Below are positions 39,847-48,683 of a DNA stretch of 64,000 bases, piece after piece. The stretch spans positions 124,001-188,000 of the forward strand of contig CAVZYN010000005.1 of assembly GCA_963779515.1 (NCBI GenBank). Direction: 5' to 3'. A model generated the notes under the pieces. It searched no databases. It was given only the letters and a program-made list of their open reading frames with translations, and was not told the origin of the DNA. The DNA is from CAVZYN01 sp963779515 (GTDB lineage Bacteria; Pseudomonadota; Alphaproteobacteria; Rhizobiales; Hyphomicrobiaceae). The position numbers were made by a program, and so were the translations under genes. Within the stretch, counting starts at the first letter, position 1. Each line of letters opens with the position of its first letter.

Positions 39847-41112
39847 TCACGTGGTCGGCTCCATCGCGAATGACACCGTGACAGTCGTGCCCCGACCGAG
39901 CGCCGACGTAATGTCCATTTGCCCGCGGTGCCGGTTGACGATGTGCTTGACGATCGCCAGCCCAAGACCGGTACCGCCCCGCTCTCGGCTATCCTTGGCG
40001 CTGACCCGGTAAAACCGTTCCGTCAGCCGGGGAAGGTGCTCTTTCGCGATGCCGATGCCGTCGTCTGCAACCGCAAGGCTCACGTTGTTTCCTGCTGGTG
40101 ATAGGCGTATCGACACGGCTCCGCCCTGCTTGCCGTATTTGATCGCATTCTGGACGAGGTTCTGGACCACTTGGACGAGTTCGTCCCGTTCTCCCCGGAT
40201 TGTGGTCGCGTCTTCCGGCACGGACATCACAATCGTTTGGCCGGCACGGTTTGCTGTCGGACTAAGCAACTCGGATACCTCTCGGACGACAGCGGACAGG
40301 TCGACCCGCTCGAGCGGCGGCACATGCACGCGCATCTCGATGCGGCTCAGCGACAGGAGGTCGTCGATCAGGCGCGACATGCGGCTCGCTTCCTGCTGCA
40401 TGATGTCGAGGAACTGTGCGCGAGCATTGGGATCGTCTTTGGCCGGGCCCTGCAGGGTCTCGATGAATCCTTTCAGCGATGCCAGCGGCGTGCGCAGTTC
40501 ATGGCTCGCGTTGGCCACGAAATCCGAGCGCATCTGATCGAGTTGGGCCTCGCTGGTTCGATCGCGGAATGTGGCGAGTATGACGGGATTCGCACGGCTG
40601 CTGGTCGACAACGACTGCAGCCGCGCGGTCAGTCTCCGTTCAACGGGCACACCTATGCGCAGCTCCGCGGTTGCCACCACATTCTCCGCGGCCGCGCGCG
40701 CCAACGCCGAAGCGAGTTCCGGTGATCTGAGAGATGTATTGAGATCCTTTCCAGGCACCAGTTGCAATTGATCCCTGGCCGGTTCGTTCGCACTCACGAT
40801 CGTACCGTCAGGTTGCAAGAGGATGGCCGCATCCGGCATTGCTTGAAGCAGGTCCGCAGCTGGAAACAGGGCAGCAGGCACGCCGCCACGTGGCAGCGGC
40901 TGTTTCGCTTCGGATGTTGGCGCACTGCTCGTGCGCCAATGATGCGACACCGCAGTCAACACGGCGAACAGTCCGCATCCGAGCGCCAGCGAAGCCCATG
41001 CATGCCAGCCGGAAACCCAATGCAGCAACGTGCTGAAGAGTGCCGCGACGATAGCGATCACGCGATCGATCTCCCATGACCGCGGCAACATCGGCACTCG
41101 GCTCATGTTCAT
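39847..41112 (-). CDS. phoR: Phosphate regulon sensor kinase PhoR
   Basis: Membrane histidine kinase of about 421 residues that phosphorylates PhoB. An N-terminal pair of helices (VIAIVAALFSTLLHWVSG; ASLALGCGLFAVLTAV) is followed by a PAS domain at about 85-190 (LLQAMPDAAILLQPDGTIVSANEPA), a HisKA domain with FVANASHELRTPLASLKGF, and an ATPase domain with N, G1 and G2 boxes (LVQNAIKYG, VADDGIGIA, GGTGLGLAIVKHI). ATG 41112 or 41106 is the likely start; the frame extends to 41181. It precedes pstS on the same strand. Confidence 0.92.
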   Translation of the reverse strand: MNMSRVPMLPRSWEIDRVIAIVAALFSTLLHWVSGWHAWASLALGCGLFAVLTAVSHHWRTSSAPTSEAKQPLPRGGVPAALFPAADLLQAMPDAAILLQPDGTIVSANEPARDQLQLVPGKDLNTSLRSPELASALARAAAENVVATAELRIGVPVERRLTARLQSLSTSSRANPVILATFRDRTSEAQLDQMRSDFVANASHELRTPLASLKGFIETLQGPAKDDPNARAQFLDIMQQEASRMSRLIDDLLSLSRIEMRVHVPPLERVDLSAVVREVSELLSPTANRAGQTIVMSVPEDATTIRGERDELVQVVQNLVQNAIKYGKQGGAVSIRLSPAGNNVSLAVADDGIGIAKEHLPRLTERFYRVSAKDSRERGGTGLGLAIVKHIVNRHRGQMDITSALGRGTTVTVSFAMEPTT

Positions 41113-41628
41113 CTCAACCAATCCTGGTTCGATCCAACCGGCAGTCATTCTATGACAATACAGCGATCCGTGATCGAGCACGATTGGCCAGGACGCAGCT
41201 CGTTGGGGAAGAATGCGCTGTCATGCGGGCGGAGCGATCCCATGCCGGCGTGATCTTAAGCCGGAATCACCGCGAACGGCATGAAGACCCACGAGGGACC
41301 CGCACGACATGCCCCACTCGGCTTGCTTGGTTGGGTGACACGTCGCTTTGCCGGCCAGGAGTGCGGCGATCTTGATGGCCGAACACCGTGCAATGATGGT
41401 GCGGCGATGGCGGTGAGCGGCTTCGCATGATGCACGACAAGCCAACACCGCCAGAAAACACCATTTCATTGCCCGGCATCAAGCAATCGTGGATCGATGT
41501 TGCCTTCGAGGCTGTCGAACATCGTTTGTACGAAGTCGATCAAGATATCGGACGCTTTCTTGGCGCTCTTGGTGTCGCGGTCGATCTCGACTTGCCAACG
41601 CCGATGCGGAGCACCTGAAGGCTGAGCT

Positions 41629-41656
41629 TGGACTTCCCCCGATTCAGTGGAGAGCC
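41629..41656. repeat. IS3 element terminal inverted repeat (orfB side)
   Basis: Begins TGGACTTCCCC and contains AGTGGAG, matching the opposite end at 22 of 28 positions. It overlaps the orfB stop region. Confidence 0.88.
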
Positions 41657-42534
41657 ATTCGCTCTTCCTTTTGGCCGGCGCAGAACGTTGCTTCGAACGT
41701 CGCCGGGCTGACGTAGCCGAGGCTCGAGTGCCGCCGGCGCGGATTGTAGAACCCTTCGATGTATTGGCCAATGGCTTGGCTGGCCTGGTCGCGCGTCGCG
41801 AACGCCGTGCGCCAGATCAGCTCTGACTTGATGGTCTTGAATACGGTCTCGACCATCGCGTTATCATAGCAGTTCCCACGTCCGCTCATCGAGGCAACGA
41901 AGCCATGATCGCGCAGCATGCGGCGATAGTCGTCCGAGCAATATTGGCTGCCACGATCCGAATGATGGATCAGCCCGGGCGGAGGTCGACGCAGCGAGAT
42001 CGCGCGCCGCAACGCTTCCATTGCCAAGCTTCTTTTCATCCGATCGCTCAGGTGCCAGCCAACGATCCGTCGAGAGAACAGATCCAACACGACCGCAAGA
42101 TAGAGCCAGCCTTCGGCCGTCCACACATACGAGATGTCCACGCCCCATTTCTGATCTGGCGTTGTCGCGGTGAAGTCCTGATCGAGCACATTCGTTGCGA
42201 CAGGGCCGCCATGGTCGCTGTCCGTCGTCTTCTTGAAACGCGTCTTTTGCCGTGCTTTCATGCCGTTTTCGCTCATCAGGCGAGCCACGCGGTGCCGTCC
42301 GATCGCCAAGCCACTTTCTTGCAACTCGACGTGCATGCGCGGTGAACCGTAGGTCTCGTTCGAGGTCGAGAACTCTGCGCGAATGTGCGCCAACATGACC
42401 ATGTCGTCGTTCTGCCGGTCGCTGGCAGGTCGCGACTTCCAAGCATAGAAACCACTGACACTGACGCCCAAAGCTGCACACGCCGTTTCGACGGAAGCCT
42501 CAGCCCTCTTTGCATCGATCAACGCAAAACTCAT
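41644..42534 (-). CDS. IS3-family transposase OrfB (DDE integrase domain)
   Basis: 296 residues with an HTH_21-like N-terminal part (YGSPRMHVEL) and an rve integrase core. The catalytic triad is complete: D133 (WGVDISYVWT), D193 (HHSDRGSQYCS) and E229 (NAMVETVFKTIKSE), with 35 residues between the last two (DD35E). It is normally produced as an OrfAB fusion by -1 frameshifting. The sequence upstream of the ATG is open in this frame through the slippery site. Confidence 0.94.
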   Translation of the reverse strand: MSFALIDAKRAEASVETACAALGVSVSGFYAWKSRPASDRQNDDMVMLAHIRAEFSTSNETYGSPRMHVELQESGLAIGRHRVARLMSENGMKARQKTRFKKTTDSDHGGPVATNVLDQDFTATTPDQKWGVDISYVWTAEGWLYLAVVLDLFSRRIVGWHLSDRMKRSLAMEALRRAISLRRPPPGLIHHSDRGSQYCSDDYRRMLRDHGFVASMSGRGNCYDNAMVETVFKTIKSELIWRTAFATRDQASQAIGQYIEGFYNPRRRHSSLGYVSPATFEATFCAGQKEERMALH

Positions 42535-42830
42535 CGACTTGTCTCCTTGGCAAAGAAGGCGGTCGCTTTTTTTAAGAGATCTCTTTCGGCCCTGAGGAGT
42601 TCATTTTCCCGACGCAAGCGGGCCAGCTCCTTCTCGACGTCCTCGTGTGGCCCGGCCATCAGCTCCGCGCGATCCAACTTCCGCTTCCACGTGCTCAGCG
42701 ACGACATGCCGATGCCGAGGTCATCGGCAACTTGCCTGATCGTACGCCCACTCGTCGTCAGAATCCTTACGGCCTCCCGCCGGAACGCCTCGTCGATTTC
42801 GCGCCCCTTGTCTGTCTTGGTCTTGCCCAT
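42531..42830 (-). CDS. IS3-family transposase OrfA (HTH)
   Basis: 99 residues from ATG 42830 (MGKTKTDKGRE); an upstream in-frame start at 42851 is possible. A helix-turn-helix (TIRQVADDLGIGMSSLSTWKRK) is followed by a leucine-zipper region (ELARLRRENELLRAERDLLKKA). It binds the IS ends and regulates transposition. It overlaps orfB by four bases. Confidence 0.92.
   Translation of the reverse strand: MGKTKTDKGREIDEAFRREAVRILTTSGRTIRQVADDLGIGMSSLSTWKRKLDRAELMAGPHEDVEKELARLRRENELLRAERDLLKKATAFFAKETSR
42567..42573 (-). promoter_or_regulatory. Programmed -1 frameshift site (A7G) between orfA and orfB
   Basis: On the coding strand TTA AAA AAA G gives a slippery A-AAA-AAG heptamer at the LLKKA codons. 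Slipping back one base reads on without a stop into the orfB frame, giving the OrfAB transposase known for this family. Confidence 0.8.
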
Positions 42831-42864
42831 GCTGGCTCCTCTGATTCGCAAAACCTATCAGAAA

Positions 42865-42892
42865 AGCCCTCCACTTTTTCCGGGGAAGTCCA
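42865..42892. repeat. IS3 element terminal inverted repeat (orfA side)
   Basis: The complement reads TGGACTTCCCCGGAAAAAGT and so on, matching the other end. The target duplication GCT follows directly at 42893-42895. Confidence 0.88.
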
Positions 42893-43095
42893 GCTTGCCG
42901 CACAGATCATCAAGGTGCTCGACAAGCGTGCACTGACCGTGCGCGCCGCCGCCGAAGCCACGGGGATCGCTGCCGCTAATTTCTCGCGAATCCGTAAAAC
43001 CAAACTCGACCGGTTCACGATCGATCGCCTCATGACCATCCGCGGACGGCTCGATCGCAGGTCGAGATCGCCGTCACAGTCCGGCCAAGACCAAG

Positions 43096-43587
43096 TCATC
43101 TGGAGCAGCGGCAAGGTGACGACAAGTTGGCTGGATCGAGCCCGATGCTGGCAACCCACTCCTGAACGAGACGTGCATACTGTCGCGTCGTCAGACCTCC
43201 CTTATTACCACGACCCGCGAATAGGAACTGCAACGCTTTCCTGTTCGTCAGTCGAAGATACTCGTCGAGTGCCGCCCGTGTCTGATCAGTTAGTTCGAAC
43301 CGAACAGGCCTGCCGGTCTTCTTCTGCCTGATCGTTGCCCGGTCGCTTGAGTAACCGCTCGGCGCGACATCCTCCACCCGGACAGCAACAACGTCACAGC
43401 CTCGGAGCTTGCTGTCGATCGCCAGATTGAAAAGCGCGAGATCCCGCTTCTTCCCCTCGATCTGCAGCTTCGTGCGGATCGACCAAACATGGCTCGGTTT
43501 CAATGGTGGCTTTGCGCCGACAAGCTTCCCTTTATTCCAAGGCACGCGAACGGGCTTGATGATCGATGAAGTATGTTCCGTCTCCAT
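43096..43587 (-). pseudogene. Tyrosine recombinase/integrase, C-terminally truncated
   Basis: The N-terminal two-thirds match small phage-type integrases of about 200 residues (PWNKGKLVGAKPPLKPSHVW; LALFNLAIDSKLRGCDVV; RQYARLVQEWVASIGLDP). The first catalytic arginine (SKLRGCD) is present. After residue 157 the sequence turns into an unrelated tail, PCRCSR, and stops, so the block with the second arginine, histidine and tyrosine is lost. The break abuts the antitoxin-like pseudogene. It is probably inactive. Confidence 0.8.
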
Positions 43588-43588
43588 G

Positions 43589-43615
43589 GTCTGTCTCCTT
43601 TCCAGAGAGACAGAC
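43589..43615. promoter_or_regulatory. Inverted repeat over the integrase ribosome-binding site
   Basis: GTCTGTCTC (43589-43597) pairs perfectly with GAGACAGAC (43607-43615) across nine bases. In the integrase transcript the left arm contains the GGAGA Shine-Dalgarno sequence next to ATG 43587, so the hairpin could hide the start, or serve as an operator. Confidence 0.45.
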
Positions 43616-43972
43616 GAACATGCGCCGGTCGTGCCTGAACTGAGCGCTATGCCGGTCGCTATCGGATCAATTCTTCCATGACGTGGTTACCAACTGACAG
43701 TCGTGACCCAAAGCGACAATGTTCACGGTGCAAGAACAAAGTCGGTCTTGGGTGCATCGCGACGACGTGAGGAAGCGCGCAGGACCGGTCAGATCTGGGA
43801 AGGCTTGGAACGCCGCGACATCACACGACGCAATTGAATGAGATCCATGCTGGGCTCACGGCGCCATGCTGAAACGCAATAACGGTCCGACCTAGGCAAG
43901 CCAAGCCGGTGCCAAAATTTGCTTGCGATGAGACAATCGCATCAATTGTCACGCCGCTGCCCGTACCCAGGT
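43616..43972. other. 357-base stretch without a supported gene
   Basis: The only open frames are short and overlap the lysR 3' end. No repeat or IS end was recognised. It is probably leftover sequence between the mobile remnants and the lysR-liv locus. Confidence 0.5.
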
Positions 43973-44911
43973 TCAACGTCTTGCCGTGATCTTGCGGCCC
44001 ATGCTTTGCCTGGACGGCGCGGGTCGCTTTGCCTGTGGCGCAAGCGACAGAAACCAATTCTTGATCTCGATCGCCTGCGGCTGCATCACGATTTCATTCG
44101 GGCTGATCAAGTGGTAGGCGAACGCGGTGCCAAAGGAGCGTCCGAACAGTCTGACGAGATGGCCGGCGCGCAGTTCGTCCTGAACCAGCCATTCCACGAA
44201 CAGCGATACCCCGAGCCCATTGATCGTCGCGCTGAGTTGGAAATGGCGATCGTCCAGCATCACTCGGGAGTGCTTTGACGCCAAAGTTTGCCCGTTCTCC
44301 GACATCCATTCCGACCACATCAGCTCGTTATCGACATGCAGCAAGGTGCAGCGCTTCAGGTCGGCCGTCGAAGTGATCTTGTGACGTGCGAGGTATTTCG
44401 GACTGCACACGACGATCAGCCGTTCGGGCCACAGCCGCGTGACGTGGAATCGTGGCCAATTGCCAAGTCCCCACTGGATTCCGAGATCGGCAAACGCATG
44501 AGGGTCAGTTAGGTTCGCATAGGTATTGTTATGATTCTGAATCGAGATCTGCAGTTCAGGTCGCGTCTCCCAAAGCGTACCGAGATGTGCTGACAGAAAC
44601 CGGCTTGCGAACATCGGCAACACAGCGACCCTGACTGTCGCTGCGCGGCGCACCGCCATGTCTAGGCCGGCGCGGATGCCGTTCAGACCCGTATCAACAT
44701 GTGGAGCGAGAGCGGCGCCGTGATCGGTGAGCTCGAGCCCGGTTGCCGTCCGGCGGAACAGGGGCAAGCCAAGTTCCGTTTCCAACTTTTTGATATGGTA
44801 GCTGATCGCACTCTGACTGCTGTGCAGCTCGGCAGCAGCTTTGGTCAAATTCTTGGTCCGCGCAACGACGCAGAAGACCTGAATGGACTTGATGTTTTTG
44901 ATCTGGACCAT
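43973..44911 (-). CDS. LysR-family transcriptional regulator (312 aa)
   Basis: An N-terminal winged HTH (IQVFCVVARTKNLTKAAAEL then SSQSAISYHIKKLETELG) and a periplasmic-binding-like effector domain of the GcvA/AmpR-like type (VRVAVLPMFASRFLSAHLG; WPERLIVVCSPKYLARH). It is divergent from the Liv-type transporter operon, with 163 bases between the two starts. In this layout LysR regulators usually control the divergent genes in response to a pathway compound; that compound cannot be read here. Confidence 0.9.
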   Translation of the reverse strand: MVQIKNIKSIQVFCVVARTKNLTKAAAELHSSQSAISYHIKKLETELGLPLFRRTATGLELTDHGAALAPHVDTGLNGIRAGLDMAVRRAATVRVAVLPMFASRFLSAHLGTLWETRPELQISIQNHNNTYANLTDPHAFADLGIQWGLGNWPRFHVTRLWPERLIVVCSPKYLARHKITSTADLKRCTLLHVDNELMWSEWMSENGQTLASKHSRVMLDDRHFQLSATINGLGVSLFVEWLVQDELRAGHLVRLFGRSFGTAFAYHLISPNEIVMQPQAIEIKNWFLSLAPQAKRPAPSRQSMGRKITARR

Positions 44912-45074
44912 GTTTTGGTGATTGAGTTGTCGAGGCTCGCCATGCTGGGTTCATCTGACCTCCACGGTATCGAAATTTTTGAGACCTCGCCACAAACTTT
45001 GGAGTTTGAGTGCACTACCCGTCCAGCTACTATCCTCGCCAAGGTCTGCCGCCCGCAGCGTGGGGAAGCATCCA

Positions 45075-45806
45075 ATGGCCGGGGTCGTCCTGCGTGTCGC
45101 AGGCTTGAGCAAGTCATTCGGCGGCGTTCACGCCGTTCGGGATCTCACGTTCTCGATCAGCCGCGGCGAGATTCTCGGGTTGATCGGTCCAAATGGCTCA
45201 GGCAAGTCAACGACGGTCAACGTATTGTCTGGCCTACACACGGCAACCGCAGGTTCGATCATCCTCGATGGCAAAGCGATCGAAGCATTGCCAGAATACA
45301 AGCGTGTCTCCTGTGGGCTCGCCCGCACGTTTCAGACCGCCCGCGTGTTTCCTGAGTTCACCGTCCGTGAGCACATAGCAATCGGCACTCGTGCCACACA
45401 TGACCGCAACACAGACGCGCGAATGGTGGCCGAGAAGATAGAAGATCTAATCCGCCTCTGCGGTCTCGACGGCGTTGCAGATCGGCTCGTGGCCACGCTC
45501 TCTTCGGCCCAGCAGCGCTTCCTGATGATTGCAACTGCGCTCGCTTCGGGCCCGAAAGTGGTGTTCATCGACGAGCCGGCCGCCGGTCTGGTATCACACG
45601 AGCGCAAAACGCTCGGCCAATTGATCCGCTCCATCCGGGACCGCGGCACAGCAGTCCTCGTCATCGAACATCACATGGAGCTGATCATGGATGTCTGTGA
45701 TCACATCGTGGTGTTGAACTTCGGATCGAAGATTGCAGAAGGCAAGCCCGCTGAAATTCGTGGCAACCGTGTCGTGATCGATGCCTATCTCGGCGAGAGC
45801 GTCTGA
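45075..45806 (+). CDS. Branched-chain-type ABC transporter ATP-binding protein (LivG-like)
   Basis: 243-residue ATPase from ATG 45075 (MAGVVLRVAGLSKSFGG); a longer frame upstream is not supported. Walker A GPNGSGKST, the LivG-typical GLARTFQTARVFPEFTV stretch and Walker B VVFIDEPAAGL are present, with H in VIEHHME. The signature is LSSAQQRF, where LSYGQQ or LSGGQQ is usual, so the conserved second glycine is replaced by alanine/serine context. It is the first gene of the operon and ends by overlapping the LivF-like gene. Confidence 0.9.
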   Translation: MAGVVLRVAGLSKSFGGVHAVRDLTFSISRGEILGLIGPNGSGKSTTVNVLSGLHTATAGSIILDGKAIEALPEYKRVSCGLARTFQTARVFPEFTVREHIAIGTRATHDRNTDARMVAEKIEDLIRLCGLDGVADRLVATLSSAQQRFLMIATALASGPKVVFIDEPAAGLVSHERKTLGQLIRSIRDRGTAVLVIEHHMELIMDVCDHIVVLNFGSKIAEGKPAEIRGNRVVIDAYLGESV

Positions 45807-46507
45807 TGCTCGCGGTCCGGGATCTCAGAGTCGGCTACGGCGCCATCGAAGTCGTGCACGGTATCAACATCGACGTGGCAGACGGAGAGTGCGTTGCGCT
45901 GATCGGAGCCAATGGTGCCGGCAAGTCGTCAACGCTGAAAGCCATTTGCGGCCTGCTGCCGGTGCGATCTGGTAGCATCACGTTCGAGGGGCGAGACATC
46001 ACTAATGCTAGCGGGCATGCGATCGTACGCGCGGGAATCACGATGTGCCCGGAAGGCCGCCAGGTCTTCCCGCAGATGACGGTGCTGCAAAACCTGCGCA
46101 TGGGTGCCTATGCCCGCCGCGATGCCGAGCAGACCTCCGACGTGGACCACATGATGGACATGTTCCCGATCCTGCGCGAGCGCGGGTCACAGCTGGCCGG
46201 AACGCTGTCTGGCGGCGAGCAGGAAATGCTCGCAATCGCGCGTGCTCTGATGGCGCGTCCACGGCTATGCATCTTCGACGAACCCTCGCTCGGCTTGGCA
46301 CCCAAGATCGTTGCCGAGGTGGCTGCAACGCTCGGGCGGATCAAAGCGATGGGAAAGACGATTCTGCTGGTCGAGCAGAACTCGCTCCTCGCGTTACGAC
46401 TTGCGGACCGCGCCTACCTCTTCGAGGCTGGCGAGATCGTGCTCACCGGCACGGGCGCCGAATTGCAGTCGCATCCCGAGGTGGCGAAGGCCTATCTCGG
46501 ACATTGA
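45806..46507 (+). CDS. Branched-chain-type ABC transporter ATP-binding protein (LivF-like)
   Basis: Second ATPase of the importer, 233 residues. The ATG shares a base with the previous stop (TGATG). Walker A GANGAGKSS, MCPEGRQVFPQMTVLQNLRMGA typical of LivF, signature LSGGEQEMLAIARAL and Walker B LCIFDEPSLGLAP are all normal. This ATPase has a canonical signature, unlike its partner, so the pair may hydrolyse ATP asymmetrically. Confidence 0.93.
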   Translation: MLAVRDLRVGYGAIEVVHGINIDVADGECVALIGANGAGKSSTLKAICGLLPVRSGSITFEGRDITNASGHAIVRAGITMCPEGRQVFPQMTVLQNLRMGAYARRDAEQTSDVDHMMDMFPILRERGSQLAGTLSGGEQEMLAIARALMARPRLCIFDEPSLGLAPKIVAEVAATLGRIKAMGKTILLVEQNSLLALRLADRAYLFEAGEIVLTGTGAELQSHPEVAKAYLGH

Positions 46508-46539
46508 AGGCAACAACACTGAAACCAAGGAGGAACCAA

Positions 46540-47754
46540 ATGATTAAGCGTTTATCTGGTCTTGTACTGGCAATTTTGACGACGGCTGCAACCGCCATCT
46601 CCGCTTCTGCCGTTGAAAAAACTCTGAACATCGGGCTCTCGGATGCCCTGACCGGAGGTGGCGCCGTTTATGGCCTGCCACAAGCCAACGCCGTGAAAAT
46701 GGCGGCCGATGAGATCAACGCCGCTGGCGGCATCAAGGTCGGCGCGGACAACTACAAGCTCAACGTCATCGCCTATGATGACAAGGCCAATCCGACCGAA
46801 GCCACTAACGCTGTGCGCAAGCTCATCGACCGCGATGGCGTCAAGTACATCCTCGGATTCTGCTGCTCCGGCGCAACCAGCGCGGTCGCGTCGCTGATCG
46901 GCAAGGAAGACGCCGTCATGCTCGTCGGCAATGCCGCCGAACGCTCGATTACGACCGGCAAACTTCCGAACCTGGTACGTACGCGCCCCCCTGCCGACTA
47001 CACTGGCGCCGCAGCCGGCACGTTCGTCGGCCGCAAGGGGCACAAGCGCGTCGCCGTGATCGGCGCCTTGGACGTCGGATTTTACTCGAGCTACGTCGAT
47101 AGCTTTGAGAAAGAACTGAAGAAAGCAGGGGGCGAGATCGTCACCCGCGAAACGTTTGCGCTTAAAGACCGGGACATGGCGCCTCAGCTGACCAAAATCC
47201 GCGGCCTCAATCCCGACGCGCTTCTGGTTGTCGGTTACGTGGAACCTGCCGCATTCGTGTATCGCCAGTCGCTCGAACTCGGCATGAAGGTGGCGCGCTA
47301 CGGCTTCACCAGCGGCAGCGAGGATCAGTTCCTGCGCGTCGTAACGTCGGAGCAGATGGAAGGCGTCTGGGATTTGCGCCCGACCGAGCTGACACTGCAA
47401 TCAGCCGGCAAGAACGGCGCCGCATATCACAAGAACTACTCGGCGAAGTTCGGAACTCCGCCATCGCCAAGTTCGCCGTACGCCTACGACCAGACCTACG
47501 CTCTGAAAGCCGCGATCGAAGCCGCCGGCACCGTCACAGATACCAAGGCCGTGGCAGCCGCCCTGCGCAATCTGGCAGTGCCTCCGCAGGTCGTGATGCA
47601 GTATGCGCCCGTCGATGGTAAAATGTTCGACAGCAATGGGCAGGCATACACGTCCAATGGCGCCTTCCAGTGGCGAGCCGGGAACTGGGCATTCGTCGAA
47701 GATCTGCCCTCCAACTCCAAGGCCTACTCACAGTTCCTGAGCACCTTGAAGTAA
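46540..47754 (+). CDS. ABC transporter substrate-binding protein (Leu/Ile/Val-binding family)
   Basis: 404 residues with a strong AAGGAGG six bases before ATG 46540 and a signal peptide (LSGLVLAILTTAATAISASA). The periplasmic-binding type I fold follows: IGLSDALTGGGAVYG, a DDKANPTEATNAVRKLID strand-helix, and ILGFCCSGATSAVA in the ligand pocket region. LivK-family proteins bind amino acids, aromatic acids, amides or urea. The neighbours here suggest an organic acid destined for CoA activation. Confidence 0.92.
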   Translation: MIKRLSGLVLAILTTAATAISASAVEKTLNIGLSDALTGGGAVYGLPQANAVKMAADEINAAGGIKVGADNYKLNVIAYDDKANPTEATNAVRKLIDRDGVKYILGFCCSGATSAVASLIGKEDAVMLVGNAAERSITTGKLPNLVRTRPPADYTGAAAGTFVGRKGHKRVAVIGALDVGFYSSYVDSFEKELKKAGGEIVTRETFALKDRDMAPQLTKIRGLNPDALLVVGYVEPAAFVYRQSLELGMKVARYGFTSGSEDQFLRVVTSEQMEGVWDLRPTELTLQSAGKNGAAYHKNYSAKFGTPPSPSSPYAYDQTYALKAAIEAAGTVTDTKAVAAALRNLAVPPQVVMQYAPVDGKMFDSNGQAYTSNGAFQWRAGNWAFVEDLPSNSKAYSQFLSTLK

Positions 47755-47822
47755 CGCTTCGACATCGCCCCTGGTGATCGGACAATCGCCGGGGGCAAGA
47801 CGTGTCGCAACTTGAGAATCCG

Positions 47823-48683
47823 ATGATCGAGTTTCTGCAGCAAATCCTGAATGGCCTCGCCATCGGCGGCGTCTACGTGCTTATCGCGCTCGGCTTGACA
47901 ATCGTCTTCGGGATTCTCGGGATCGCCCACTTTGCACACGGCTCCGTGTCGATGTTCGGCGGCTATCTCACTTTCTTCCTCGTAGCCAACCAGAAATGGC
48001 CACTGGCGGTCGCCGTGATCGTCGCACTGGTCGTCGGTTTGGTGCTCGGCCTTCTGATCGAACTTCTGGCCTATCGACCTGTTCGGAACGCGAACCACAT
48101 TAATGCTTTCATCGTGGCCCTTGGCCTGACCATGATGGTCGAAGGCATCAACCTGCAACTGTTCGGGCACGAGCAGGTCGTGATCCCAACCACCTTCAAT
48201 CGTGTCTTTCAATTTGCCGGCATCACCATGCCGGAACTGCGACTCTATGTAATCCTCGCGTCGGCGCTAGTCATAGTCGCGATGACCATCTTCATTGACC
48301 GAACCAAAACGGGACAGGCGATCCGCGCTGTCGCCGACAACCGGGATGCGGCCATTCTCATGGGGGTCGACGTTCGATCAATCCCGCTCATCGTGTTCTC
48401 GATTTCCAGTGCGCTAGGCGTGATCGCGGGCATCATGGTTGGGATGCTGTTCGCAATAGCACCAGGCATCGGCGAAGGGCTCGTGGTCAAAGGCTTCGCC
48501 GTCCTGATTCTCGGCGGCCTCGGCTCGATGCCTGGAGCCATTCTCGGCGGACTTGTGCTCGGGATCACCGAGTCACTAGCCGCCGGCTTCATTTCGTCTG
48601 CCTACAAGGACGTTATCGCATTCGTCGTGATGATCCTGGTGCTGCTGGTTCGACCCCAAGGGCTCATGGGGAAAACGGCATGA
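47823..48683 (+). CDS. Branched-chain-type ABC permease (LivH-like)
   Basis: 286 residues from ATG 47823 (MIEFLQQILNGLAIGGVYVL), which matches the normal LivH start; a GTG at 47802 after GGGGGCAAG would add seven residues. About eight hydrophobic helices are visible. The conserved ADNRDAAILMGVDV loop and the FAVLILGGLGSMPGAILGGL signature of this permease family are intact. It overlaps the next permease by four bases. Confidence 0.92.
   Translation: MIEFLQQILNGLAIGGVYVLIALGLTIVFGILGIAHFAHGSVSMFGGYLTFFLVANQKWPLAVAVIVALVVGLVLGLLIELLAYRPVRNANHINAFIVALGLTMMVEGINLQLFGHEQVVIPTTFNRVFQFAGITMPELRLYVILASALVIVAMTIFIDRTKTGQAIRAVADNRDAAILMGVDVRSIPLIVFSISSALGVIAGIMVGMLFAIAPGIGEGLVVKGFAVLILGGLGSMPGAILGGLVLGITESLAAGFISSAYKDVIAFVVMILVLLVRPQGLMGKTA

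Larger units (their letters stand above)
41629..42892 (-). mobile_element. IS3-family insertion sequence (1264 bp)
   Basis: The ends are 28-base imperfect inverted repeats starting TGGACTTCCCC, at 41629-41656 and 42865-42892 (22 of 28 identical). A 3-base target duplication GCT occurs at 41626-41628 and 42893-42895. Inside are orfA and orfB, overlapping by four bases with an A7G slippery site, the standard IS3-family arrangement. All parts look intact, so the element may still be active. Confidence 0.92.
41545..43110 (+). pseudogene. HTH antitoxin-like gene, frameshifted and interrupted by an IS3 element
   Basis: Removing the IS element and one GCT copy joins ADAEHLKAEL to AAQIIKVLDKRALTVRAAA and on to GIAAANFSRIRKTKL. 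This is a small XRE/HTH protein like the antitoxin partners of HigB/RelE toxins (GxVxxDLxLPNAxxHLxKAxL layout). Two one-base losses are visible: near 41598 (VDLDLP lies in another frame from NADAEHL) and at about 43058 (LDR versus QVEIAVTVRPRP). The 5' boundary is uncertain, and no intact toxin gene was recognised upstream. It was already decaying or decayed after the insertion. Confidence 0.65.

Noticed and set aside
43821..44057. Possible 78-codon gene containing LNLGTGSGVTIDAIVSSQANFG
   Set aside because: It overlaps the 3' end of the lysR gene on the same strand, has no ribosome site and no family match; chance frame is more likely.
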